Shown here in pieces: positions 7,222 through 14,363 of a DNA stretch of 14,363 nt. The DNA comes from CAYLNH01 sp964384625 (lineage in GTDB: Bacteria; Verrucomicrobiota; Lentisphaeria; JABSQK01): assembly GCA_964384625.1 (NCBI GenBank), contig CAYLNH010000182.1, forward strand, positions 1 through 14,363, written 5' to 3'. The position numbers were made by a program, and so were the translations under genes. Below the pieces are notes generated by a model. The model was not told the DNA's origin, made no database searches, and was given only the letters and a program-made list of their open reading frames with translations. Each line of letters opens with the position of its first letter. Positions within the stretch are counted from its first letter, which is position 1.

Positions 7222-9276
7222 CTACATATTCGCCAGGCAGTGGGCGACAAACGAGTAGACCGCCAGCCCAAACATGGCAAACGGCAATGCCCGAACGCAG
7301 TCCTGGATGCGTCCCCTGCCTTCGAACCAGTGCTCGCACCCCATAAACAGGACTCCGAAAGCCGCCACCCAACGGGTTGCTCCTCATCGGCGGCCCGGAG
7401 GGCCGTCCGTTGCAGGTGCTTGATGGCCGGCGCCGAGCGCCGGACGGCAAGTGCCTGTATGAGGAGCAACCCGATGGCGCGGCGCGAAGCGTCCGCGCCA
7501 TCCAGGGAATAGATAACGGCCTTGGGGCTGGTAGTCCACCGTCCATGAATAGCGCACTGAGAGCGCGATGTTCAGCACTGAAACAGCCAGCACGAACGCA
7601 ATCAGCCACAATGCTCGCCAGCGATGTTTCCGGAAGTGGCCATAGACTCCGAATGCCGCCATGATCAGGATGAAAGACCAGGCGAGATAGTAGAAGCCCA
7701 TGGACGAGCGATGCCTGAGATAGCCGTAATACCCGTATAAGGAGCGAGCGCTTCCCGAATACCAATCCGGTTTGCAGACGATTTCGCTAAGGGGGATGCC
7801 GCGCGCGCGCCAATCCAAGCCGATATGGCGTTCGGCCGGTGGGGTTGCGCGCTTGAACTTCTGCGTTGCGTTTGCTTCCTTGCCGGCCGCAATCCGAGCT
7901 TTCCGATCGGGACTGTGATAGAGTGCCAGATACCACACGCCGGCGAATATCACACCACATAAACAGGGGATGGCAATGCGTTGGCTAACCTTCAACGCCT
8001 GGCACCAATCAGACCGTACAAGCTCACGCGTCGGCAAGTAGGCGACACAGGCAATCAAGCTGACCCAGTAGTTTGCTTTGGAAAGAATGAGCAGGCCGAA
8101 AAGCACAGTAAAGCCCAACAGCCCAACAAGGTTTTCCCGCCAAACGCCGGAGTTCAGAAAGTGGTTGAGTTGCGACTGAGGACGAATGATCATCAGCCAG
8201 AGCAGCACGGACATGAACAGTCCGGATGCGTCGTCGTTCAGATAGGCAAACAAATACCACGTCTGCGGCACACACGACAAGGTCAAAGCGAACAGCAGAA
8301 CCCGCCTCGACCGAAGGCTGTGATATCCAAGGCAGAGCGATAGAGTGGTAAGGAGCAGGACATTGATGAGCCGGAACAACTGAGCCGGACGGATTGGCAG
8401 CAGACCTTTTGCCAGGCTGGTCCATTTCCCGGCAACAGGATAGATGGGGCTTGTACTGAAACCTCGATAGATTCCAGCCGAACTGCACACGGCTTCGTAG
8501 CCGGCGGTATTCAGACGCGCATCCGCCGGTTTTGGGGGACGCCAATTGCCCAGATAGAACGCGGCCCCAGAGTAATGGGCAAACTCATCGGGATGCTGAT
8601 TGTATTCGGACATGACGGCCAACGACAACGTCAGGGAACAAATGATGATGGGAACCGCTTGCGCAAATATGCGCAATGACTTCGGGGGCTGTGGTTCAGA
8701 ACTGTTCGAATCGCTATAGAGAAGGAAGAGCAGCAAGCCAAACGGCACCAAGACGACGGCCATCTCGCCCAGTCGCCAGACGACGCCCAAGAACAGCGAG
8801 TCGGACTCCTGGACATCCGGTCCCAGTCCCTTGATCCAGATATGCGGCTGATCTCCAACCACGCGGACTTCCAACTCATCCGATGGGTCGATGGCGAGCT
8901 CAACATGATGCCTGATCAGGGCACGGGCCTCGATCTTTTCGGAGGACAAGGAAACAATGGGCCGTCCGCGAGACGTAGCTGCCAGGGAACGGATGTGAAT
9001 GGTGTCGCCGTCTTTTGCCTTTGGGAAGGATAACAGAAGCCGACGATTCTTGTGCAACCGAAGTCCACAAACCGTTATTCTCTTGACCGACCGGTCCCGC
9101 CCGGCTTTCACCGGGTGGTTATCCTGGCATCTGGCTACCAGTTCTTCGGCATCGGTGAAGACCTCAAGTTGATAGTCCCGCCGCAAGGCCAGCACGGCGA
9201 TCAGGATGAGCGCCGCGCCGATGATATAGGAACGCAAAGATGGAGGCCGGTCCGCTGAAGGCAATCGCAGCTTCAT
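7222..9276 (-). pseudogene. DUF2142/GT-C-like membrane protein, interrupted
   Basis: A large polytopic membrane protein, probably a glycosyltransferase of the GT-C superfamily using a polyprenyl-linked sugar. One membrane segment at residues ~15-31 is followed by a ~130-residue exported domain, then many hydrophobic helices. Two family-like motifs are visible: HPDEFAHY at 228-235 and QPQGRYLFP at 583-591. The ATG at 9276 overlaps the TGA of the upstream GT2 gene (ATGA), implying coupled translation. After P591 the reading turns into ~40 hydrophilic Arg/Pro/Gly-rich residues and ends at TGA (complement of 7384-7386). Beyond that TGA the same frame resumes membrane-protein sequence (WVAAFGVLFMGCEHWFEG, then AMFGLAVYSFVAHCLANM) and ends at a sensible TAG (complement of 7222-7224). 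The break coincides with a nested palindrome. The surviving open frame spans 7384-9276 (630 aa) and would lack the last membrane helices. Assignment to DUF2142 rests on the two motifs. Confidence 0.75.
7369..7500. repeat. Nested palindromic element interrupting the DUF2142-like gene
   Basis: An outer inverted repeat has arms at 7369-7387 and 7459-7477 (18 of 19 bases paired; the inner 15 are perfect: cgggttgctcctcat and its complement). Inside are two perfect short hairpins: 7391-7405 (6-bp stem, 3-base loop) and 7427-7443 (7-bp stem, 3-base loop). A further inverted pair lies at 7402-7409 and 7441-7448. Immediately beside it, 7475-7482 and 7493-7500 form a separate 8-bp stem with an inner CGC-GAA-GCG. 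The coding strand carries the in-frame TGA in one arm. The density of palindromes and the membrane-protein coding on both sides suggest an inserted small non-autonomous element or REP-like repeat. No transposase is present and no second copy is in the window, so its mobility is inferred. Confidence 0.65.
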
Positions 9277-10256
9277 TGTTGCTCGGGCCCAATCGGTTCT
9301 GCGTCTGTCCCGGAGGCCTTCGGCAATCGAGCTCGCACGCTGTAGCTCTGTTCACCGGCGTGAGTGCGGAATGCCAGCATTTCGGCAAGAAGCCCGAACA
9401 GCCCCAATTGCATACCAACCACGATCAGCAATGTGCCAAGCGTCAGTAACGGCCGGTGACCGATCTTCTCGCCCATGAACCAGAGCACGGTGAGATACGT
9501 GTTAATGGCAACACCCGCAACGCCCGCAAGCGCACCACAACAGCCGAAGAAATGCAGCGGACGGTGGTCATAGCGGGTCAGGAACGAAACGGTCAAGAAA
9601 TCGAAAAAGCCTTTGAACACCCGGGAGAAGCCATACTTCGACTTCCCGTGACGCCGTGGGTGGTGGGTCACCTTCAGTTCCTCGACGCGGAAACCCCGCC
9701 CCTTTGCCAGAGCGGGGATGTAGCGGTGCAGTTCCCCATAGAGTTTGAGTTCTTCGACGATCTCACGGCGCATCGCTTTGAAGCCACAGTTGAAGTCGTG
9801 GATACGCAATCCGGTGGCTGTGCGCAGCACGAAATTGAACAGCAGCGACGGCCAGGTTTTGGTTATGGGATCATGCCGGGGGTATTTCCAGCCGGTAACG
9901 AGATCTGAACCGGCCTCAATCTGCTCAATAAACCGGGGAATCTCTGACGGATCATCCTGCAAATCGGCATCCAGCGTGACGATAATCTCGCCGACCGCCG
10001 CGGCAAACCCGGCGGCCAGGGCGTGAGACTTGCCGAAATTCCGCCGCAAGCGAATGACGCTGACGTTCGGGTCCTCCTCGTGCAGCGCTTCCATGATAGC
10101 GAAAGAGCCGTCCCGACTGCCATCGTCAACAAAGATGATCTCGTAATCGCCGTCGAGGTCCTTGAGAACAACCGTCAGTTGCTCGTGAAGAACGGCGAGG
10201 CTGCCCTCCTCATCGAACACGGGGATGATCACGGATATTGAGGTCTCAAGTGCCAC
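9273..10256 (-). CDS. Family 2 glycosyltransferase, DPM1/GtrB/ArnC-like
   Basis: A 327-residue membrane-anchored enzyme of the polyprenyl-phosphate sugar transferase type (GtrB, ArnC and DPM1 relatives). The start is GTG (complement of 10254-10256), preceded by AAGGGA with eight bases of spacing. Motifs: IIPVFDEEGSL at 10-20, FVDDGSRDG at 42-50, RNFGKSHALAAGF at 72-84, TLDADLQDDPSEIP at 94-107 with D96-x-D98 as the metal site, HDFNCGFKAMRRE at 153-165, and RRHGKSKYG at 201-209. Two membrane helices lie at about 233-258 and 268-294. It would transfer one sugar from a nucleotide donor to undecaprenyl phosphate on the cytoplasmic face. Its last codon overlaps the ATG of the DUF2142/GT-C-like gene, a fitting acceptor-side partner. 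Which sugar it uses cannot be read from sequence. It is divergent from the nitroreductase gene. Confidence 0.9.
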   Translation of the reverse strand: MALETSISVIIPVFDEEGSLAVLHEQLTVVLKDLDGDYEIIFVDDGSRDGSFAIMEALHEEDPNVSVIRLRRNFGKSHALAAGFAAAVGEIIVTLDADLQDDPSEIPRFIEQIEAGSDLVTGWKYPRHDPITKTWPSLLFNFVLRTATGLRIHDFNCGFKAMRREIVEELKLYGELHRYIPALAKGRGFRVEELKVTHHPRRHGKSKYGFSRVFKGFFDFLTVSFLTRYDHRPLHFFGCCGALAGVAGVAINTYLTVLWFMGEKIGHRPLLTLGTLLIVVGMQLGLFGLLAEMLAFRTHAGEQSYSVRARLPKASGTDAEPIGPEQQ

Positions 10257-10340
10257 GTTGGAAGTCCCTTAGTCTGGGCGGATACCTTGCCATCGGTTGA
10301 CGGCCTATGCCAACGACTTACGCGTATTTACGGCAATCGG

Positions 10341-10368
10341 TTGATTGGGGACCGGGGCGATCTATGTT
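10341..10368 (+). promoter_or_regulatory. Candidate promoter for nitroreductase-toroid operon
   Basis: TTGATT (10341-10346) and TATGTT (10363-10368) are 16 bases apart, four of six bases matching consensus in each. This would start transcription just ahead of the AGGAGG ribosome site. Identified by eye only. Confidence 0.35.
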
Positions 10369-10379
10369 TGGCGCACAGC

Positions 10380-10385
10380 AGGAGG
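10380..10385 (+). promoter_or_regulatory. AGGAGG ribosome site for nitroreductase GTG start
   Basis: A perfect AGGAGG lies five bases before GTG 10391. It shows that the true 5' end of the nitroreductase gene is in the reading frame containing that GTG, not in the frame that carries the rest of the gene. Confidence 0.7.
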
Positions 10386-10390
10386 GACCC

Positions 10391-11109
10391 GTGACGAAGA
10401 CCGACAGCCACGCTGCCGAGAACCTGCCGCCGCCCGATCCGCAGAAGCCGTTGCTGCAAGCGATTCAAACACGACGAACGATCCGCACAATTACAGCCCT
10501 GAGCCCGTTCCCTACGAAGTCGTATCGGAGTTGGTCGCGCTTTCCACGCACGCACCAAGCGCCTGCAACCGTCGGGGCTGGCGCTTCATCCTGATCGACG
10601 ATGCCGGCAGTCTGCAGTGGCTGACACGCCAAGGAGGCAGTTCGGTACTGCAGCGTAGCCGGCAGGTCCTGTTGGTCTGTTACCGTGACGACACAGACAA
10701 TACGGCTTGGCGCGATGTGGACCAGAGCGCGGCGGCAGCCATCGCCTACTTTCAGTTGCTGGCGCACACACGCGGCATTGGCAGTTGCTGGATTTGTCAT
10801 CTTCCACCCCAACGAGAAATCCGGCGCCGTTTTCGCATTCCCCCGCCTTATCGCCCGATTGCCGGAATGACCTTCGGCTACCTCTGTGACGACACCCGTG
10901 TGCGGCCGCGCCAATTGCCGCCCGAGGCCCCGCTGTGCCGGAATACCTGGGAATTCACGGATCCTCCGGAGCCCTTCGTCAACCGCTTCCGCCGTCGTTG
11001 CCGTTGGCTGGCGCGGACTTTGTTCTTCCTTTGCCCCGGCCGCCGTTTGATCCGTTCAGCTGTCGAGCCCTGGCAGCGAAAGTTCAACCACGAGGATCCT
11101 GAGGCATGA
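10391..11109 (+). pseudogene. Nitroreductase-family protein with -1 frameshift
   Basis: A protein of about 239 residues with the FMN-dependent nitroreductase fold. GTG 10391 follows a perfect AGGAGG. The first 34 codons read to LLQAIQTRRTIRTI, the usual N-terminal helix with the RRTIR flavin-binding arginines (R28, R29, R32). Then the frame breaks: the expected continuation YSPEPVPYEVVSELV is in the next frame, starting at TAC 10492. One base appears to be missing near 10486-10494. The remainder is typical: STHAPSACNRRGWRFILIDD, SAAAAIAYFQLLAHTRGIG and an AGMTFGYLCDD strand. The C-terminal ~50 residues are Arg-rich with a short hydrophobic LARTLFFLCPG. The TGA overlaps the next gene's ATG (ATGA). 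Without the correction, the downstream part opens from 10345 in the wrong 5' frame. Its substrate is unknown; a role in surface-polysaccharide biosynthesis is inferred from its neighbours. Confidence 0.75.
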
Positions 11110-12695
11110 GTGTTGACTACCGCGTCCAACTGCGGGAGGGGTTGGAGTCGCATCTGCGACTGCATTTGCAGCGGCTCTTGGGTGCCATGGACCGGGATCC
11201 GGACTCGCCCACATACGGTTGCTTTGACCGCGGTTTCTGGCACTACAAAGCACAGGATTGGTCCTCGGCAATCCTGTAGCAGGGAGCCGTGATCCTGGAC
11301 TGTCTGGCCCGGCGGCGCGCGGATTTGGGGCAATCTGAGGACGACTGCCGTCGATACGCCGCCTGGCGCACGGCGGCGCTGCAATACTGGTGCTCGATCC
11401 AATACCGCAATGGTGCCTTCACCGAGTTCTACCCATGGGAAGAATCGTTCCCTGCAACGGCGTTTTCAACCTATGCCGCCTGCCTCGTTGTTCAGGCCAT
11501 GGACCAACCTGGCCCAGCTGTCCGGTCGGCCATTGAGCGCGCCTGCACCTGGCTCTTGCGTCATCCCGAACCGCGGGCAAGCAACCAGCAAGCGGCGGCT
11601 TTGGCCGCCGTCGCAATGGCGGCGAAAATCGAGGGAATCCACGTCAACGACCAACGTCTGAGTGATCAGATAACGGAACTGCTCTCGCGGCAATCAACTG
11701 AGGGCTGGTTCCCTGAATATGACGGTCCGGATATCGGCTACCTGTCCGTAGCGTTAGACGCGTTGGCCGACCTGCAGACAGCCACCGGAAGGGCCGATGT
11801 GGCGGACGCAATGACACGAACGGTAGAGTTCCTGGCTCAATGTACCTCGGTCAGCGGGAGCACACCTCCGATGCTGGGCAGTCGGAATACCGACTATGTC
11901 ACGCCGTACGGTCTGGTCCGTGCGGCACGCCACAATGCCCTGGCGGGGGCTGTGTGCCGAAAGCTGTTTCTCGGTGTGGATTCCCCCCTTCACCCCCTGA
12001 ATGCCACTGATGACCGCTATGCCGTTCACTACATCCGCCAGTCTTGTTTTCGCGCTCTCGAATGGCTCAGAGATCTGCCCGAAGCGCCACCGCCCTTGCC
12101 CTGTGAGCAAGGCAGCACGGAGTTCCTGGCCGACGCCGGCATCCTGATCTCCCATGAACCAGATCGCCGCAGCGTATTTGTCGCCGGCCGCAAGGGAGGC
12201 GTCGTGTATCTGTTTGCCCCGGATGGCCGGCAAACAGCTGACTACGGCTGGCGCCGAAACCTTGGCAGAGGACGTGTTGCGGTAACACACTGGCAAGATC
12301 CAGCCAATCGAGTGGAAGGACCTTCCGATGGGAAGATCGGACTGACCGTGACCGGCAAGGTGTCGACCCTCCGATTCCTCGTCCCCACCCCCGTCCGACA
12401 CTTCGTCTTGCGTGTGCTGTCCTTCTTCCTCCGGCATCGGCTGCGCCCGCTACTGAAGGGATTCCTGATCCTGAACCGTACGGATACTGGTGTCGGCTTC
12501 TGCCGTCAGGTGCGGATTGAGGACGATGATGTTGTGATTGAGGACAGTTTCGACGGCGTATCCCCAACAGAACTGCAGCGGGCCCCCTGCTACTCCTTGC
12601 GATGGGTTCCCAGCGCAGGCCAATGCACACTTGACGATGCAACCGTTCCCGAAACAACCGCCCTGAAGCGGCGCTTGCGGTTGGACCAGACCTGA
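11106..12695 (+). pseudogene. Probable alpha/alpha-toroid protein of polysaccharide locus, in-frame TAG
   Basis: ATG 11106 overlaps the nitroreductase stop (ATGA) and opens a 530-codon frame with one internal TAG at 11277-11279 (codon 58). Protein sequence flows across it: YGCFDRGFWHYKAQDWSSAIL, stop, then QGAVILDCLARR. A single C-to-T change from CAG would explain it. The remaining open part, usable from GTG 11289, is 468 aa, but that GTG has its AGGGAG only two bases away, too close to be a good start. The first ~300 residues have paired helices of the (alpha/alpha)-barrel type seen in prenyltransferase/cyclase or polysaccharide-lyase folds, including LLSRQSTEGWFPEYDG, reminiscent of a QW motif, and a GAFTEFYPWEESFPATAF segment. 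The C-terminal ~180 residues look beta-rich, with a positively charged RHRLRPLLKGF patch. No signal peptide was seen. I do not recognise a named family; the enzymatic activity is unproven. Confidence 0.65.
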
Positions 12696-12701
12696 ATCTG
12701 G

Positions 12702-12723
12702 GGCGCAAGCCGGCGATTGCGCC
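12702..12723 (+). terminator. Hairpin after toroid gene, possible terminator
   Basis: GGCGCAA (12702-12708) pairs perfectly with TTGCGCC (12717-12723) across an 8-base loop, seven bases after the TGA. The following bases (gcaactttcgtt) contain only a short T run, so intrinsic termination would be weak. Confidence 0.4.
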
Positions 12724-12733
12724 GCAACTTTCG

Positions 12734-12762
12734 TTGGACATCGGGCCGGGCCGCGGTAGATT
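12734..12762 (+). promoter_or_regulatory. Weak candidate promoter for sugar transferase gene
   Basis: TTGGAC (12734-12739) and TAGATT (12757-12762) are 17 bases apart in the 129-bp gap after the hairpin. The match is modest. The position, ~60 bases before the ATG, is compatible with separate transcription of the priming enzyme. Confidence 0.25.
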
Positions 12763-12824
12763 GGCAGACGGTCTAAATACTCAGCTCGGACCTTGGTTGG
12801 CAACTCCAAACGCGGTGCGTTGTG

Positions 12825-14315
12825 ATGGGCGAAGCATATGAAACGATCGGGGCACATGCGAATGCGATACCCGTCGTCGAGAATATTCAGCCGGTGTCCG
12901 CGCCAGAGACGGTTCATCGCTGTCACCCCCTGCGACGCGCTGCACTCCTGATGCTTACCGATGCGCTGGGAGTCTGCGCCAGCTTCGCGCTGGCTGCCGG
13001 CGGCATGAAGCTCTGCGGCTTCGACATCCACTGGTCCACCATCGGTCAACTGTGGCCGGCCTTCGCCATTGCCATGATCGGCTTCGGACTGGCCGGGCTC
13101 TACGGCGAGACCTCCATTCTCTCCGACGCCACCAAGTGCCCCATCACCGAAGTTCGACGCCTGAGCTTGGTGTCGTCGGGCGTCTACATCTGCTTTTTCG
13201 CCGCCACGTTGGCCTTCGGCCATCGCGATACCGGTCTGGTCTGTTGGCTGCTCCTCAGCGGCTGGATCGTGAGCCTGGCGGCACTGCCGCTGTTGCGGTA
13301 TGCGATGCGTGCCATCGCCGGCTTCTGGGGTACACCCGTGATGATCATCGGGGACGACGGCCCCGCCGAACGCCTTACCTGGATCCTACAGAACCATCGT
13401 GAATTTGCCCTGTCACCGGCGGCACTCTTTTTTGAGAAACCGAAGGACAAGCCGATCGGCGCGAAGGTACCGGTTTATATGGATCTGGATGCGGTAGAGT
13501 CGGTGGCGCAGAAGGAACGAATCGACTGTCTCGTGGTCACCGCCGCCCGCGGCCGGGAAGGCCACGCCATCGAGACCGCCCGCGGCTACGCCGAATACTT
13601 CAAACGCGTCATCATCGTCTGGGAAGAAGAGCTGTTCTCCAGCGTCTGGCGGGCCCAGCGCAACGCCGTCGCGCTGACGCCGTTGACGCACCATATCGCC
13701 CGCTCCATGCCGTTGGTGAAGGTCGTCGCCGACTGGCTGCTGGCCCTGACCCTCGGTGTGCTGCTGCTCCCGGTGATCGCGCTGATCGCCGTGTTGATCA
13801 AGCTGTCTTCCAAGGGCCCGGTGTTCTACAGTGCCGAACGCATCGGCCGCGACGGCAAACGTTTCCGGATCTATAAGTTCCGCACCATGATGGAAGACGC
13901 CGACCAGGTGCTTGAGGAGTACCTGAGCCGGCATCCCGAACTCAGCCATCAGTGGAGCGACTCGTTCAAGCTCAAGAAGGACCCACGCGTCACCCGGATC
14001 GGCCGACTGCTACGCATGACCAGCCTGGACGAACTGCCGCAGCTATGGAACGTGCTGAAGGGTCAGATGAGCCTGGTGGGCCCGCGCCCGATCGTCGAAG
14101 CCGAGATCCCCTATTACGGCGACGCCTTCGAGCGCTACCAGCGCGTCCGTCCGGGGCTGTCCGGTTTGTGGCAGGTTTCCGGCCGCAACGACCTGACTTA
14201 CACCGAACGCGTCGACCTCGACACCTACTACGTCGAAAACTGGTCCTTCTGGCTGGACGCCTACATCCTGGTCAAGACCGCCAAGGTCGTCATCTCCTGC
14301 TCCGGGGCGTACTAA
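12825..14315 (+). CDS. Undecaprenyl-phosphate sugar-phosphate transferase, WbaP/RfbP type
   Basis: A 496-residue integral membrane enzyme that starts glycan assembly by moving a sugar phosphate (galactose in the namesake) from a UDP-sugar to undecaprenyl phosphate. The length matches full-length WbaP/WcaJ-type proteins rather than the short catalytic-only forms. Order: a cytoplasmic N-terminus, four hydrophobic helices between about residues 38 and 165, a central Rossmann-like domain (VMIIGDDGPAERL onwards), then the catalytic domain. That domain has a membrane segment at about 303-325, GPVFYSAERIGRDGK, FRIYKFRTM, the DE pair in SLDELPQLWNVLKG, SLVGPRP and VRPGLSGLWQVSGRN. It is complete, ending in the usual short tail. 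ATG 12825 is preferred; GTG 12822 directly before it is possible, and no strong ribosome site decides. It sits downstream of the nitroreductase-toroid pair, after a hairpin, and would prime the polysaccharide that the region builds. Sugar specificity is not readable from sequence. Confidence 0.93.
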   Translation: MGEAYETIGAHANAIPVVENIQPVSAPETVHRCHPLRRAALLMLTDALGVCASFALAAGGMKLCGFDIHWSTIGQLWPAFAIAMIGFGLAGLYGETSILSDATKCPITEVRRLSLVSSGVYICFFAATLAFGHRDTGLVCWLLLSGWIVSLAALPLLRYAMRAIAGFWGTPVMIIGDDGPAERLTWILQNHREFALSPAALFFEKPKDKPIGAKVPVYMDLDAVESVAQKERIDCLVVTAARGREGHAIETARGYAEYFKRVIIVWEEELFSSVWRAQRNAVALTPLTHHIARSMPLVKVVADWLLALTLGVLLLPVIALIAVLIKLSSKGPVFYSAERIGRDGKRFRIYKFRTMMEDADQVLEEYLSRHPELSHQWSDSFKLKKDPRVTRIGRLLRMTSLDELPQLWNVLKGQMSLVGPRPIVEAEIPYYGDAFERYQRVRPGLSGLWQVSGRNDLTYTERVDLDTYYVENWSFWLDAYILVKTAKVVISCSGAY

Positions 14316-14363
14316 GGGTCGGCGCGGAAATAACGTCGCATTATTCGGGGCAGACATACCAAC

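Noticed and set aside
7384..7386. Selenocysteine at the in-frame TGA
   Set aside because: The residues before it are hydrophilic junk rather than a redox site, and the palindrome explains the stop better.
7369..7477. Invertible DNA switch between the 15-19-bp inverted repeats
   Set aside because: Flipping the 71-bp interior does not restore the frame of the membrane protein; the original frame still meets a TGA. No recombinase gene is nearby.
7367..7477. Integron attC site
   Set aside because: An ACCCAAC box starts the region, but the matching GTTRRRY end is missing and there is no integrase or cassette structure.
7363..7504. Near-identical 9-mers (cgccaccca and cgccatcca) as target-site duplications of the palindromic element
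   Set aside because: They match 8 of 9, but removing one unit (133 bp) would shift the reading frame, so they do not mark a clean insertion.
10486..10494. Programmed -1 ribosomal frameshift in the nitroreductase gene
   Set aside because: The site ACAATTAC is not a slippery heptamer, and I see no strong stimulatory hairpin after it.
11277..11279. Pyrrolysine at the in-frame TAG
   Set aside because: No pyl genes or methylamine methyltransferase context; TAG is used as a normal stop elsewhere in the window.
13413..13949. 178-aa minus-strand open frame inside the sugar transferase gene
   Set aside because: Composition is His/Gln/Asp-rich noise opposite a clearly conserved enzyme.
1..14363. CRISPR arrays, tRNA or rRNA genes, transposases
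   Set aside because: No regularly spaced repeats, cloverleaf with CCA-type end, rRNA core sequence or recognisable transposase motif was found on either strand.

Overview
The window is GC-rich bacterial DNA with short intergenic gaps, frequent GTG starts and Shine-Dalgarno-like ribosome sites. A very large exported HEAT-repeat protein and a small Cro/C1-type regulator suggest a member of the PVC superphylum (Planctomycetota, Verrucomicrobiota, Lentisphaerota and relatives). This is only an impression from protein style; no rRNA or marker gene is present to confirm it.

Bases 1-4.8 kb hold poorly characterised genes: a possible coding remnant at the left edge, a 174-aa orphan with a C-terminal cysteine cluster (466-990, +), a 1073-aa exported HEAT-repeat protein (1041-4262, -) and a 91-aa protein with four CxxC pairs (4507-4782, -). 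A run of 15 G residues touches the stop codon of the HEAT gene.

Bases 4.8-6.0 kb hold a divergent control region and a translationally coupled pair: a helix-turn-helix regulator and a SAM-dependent methyltransferase.

Bases 6.0-14.3 kb look like one surface-polysaccharide region. The minus-strand arm has two membrane-anchored family-2 glycosyltransferases of the polyprenyl-phosphate sugar type and a large DUF2142/GT-C-like membrane protein. The plus-strand arm has a nitroreductase-fold protein, an unrecognised probable alpha/alpha-toroid protein, and a full-length WbaP-type undecaprenyl-phosphate sugar-phosphate transferase that would start glycan assembly. Plausible division of labour: WbaP primes the lipid carrier, the GT2 enzymes load single sugars onto polyprenyl phosphate, the DUF2142 protein transfers them outside the membrane, and the nitroreductase-toroid pair has an unknown tailoring role.

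The most notable feature is that three adjacent genes in this region are broken. The DUF2142 gene is interrupted by a ~130-bp nest of inverted repeats carrying an in-frame TGA, with coding resuming in the same frame beyond it. The nitroreductase gene has a -1 frameshift near its start. The toroid gene has an in-frame TAG at codon 58. The genes on either side are intact. Either this cassette is decaying or the assembly has local errors.
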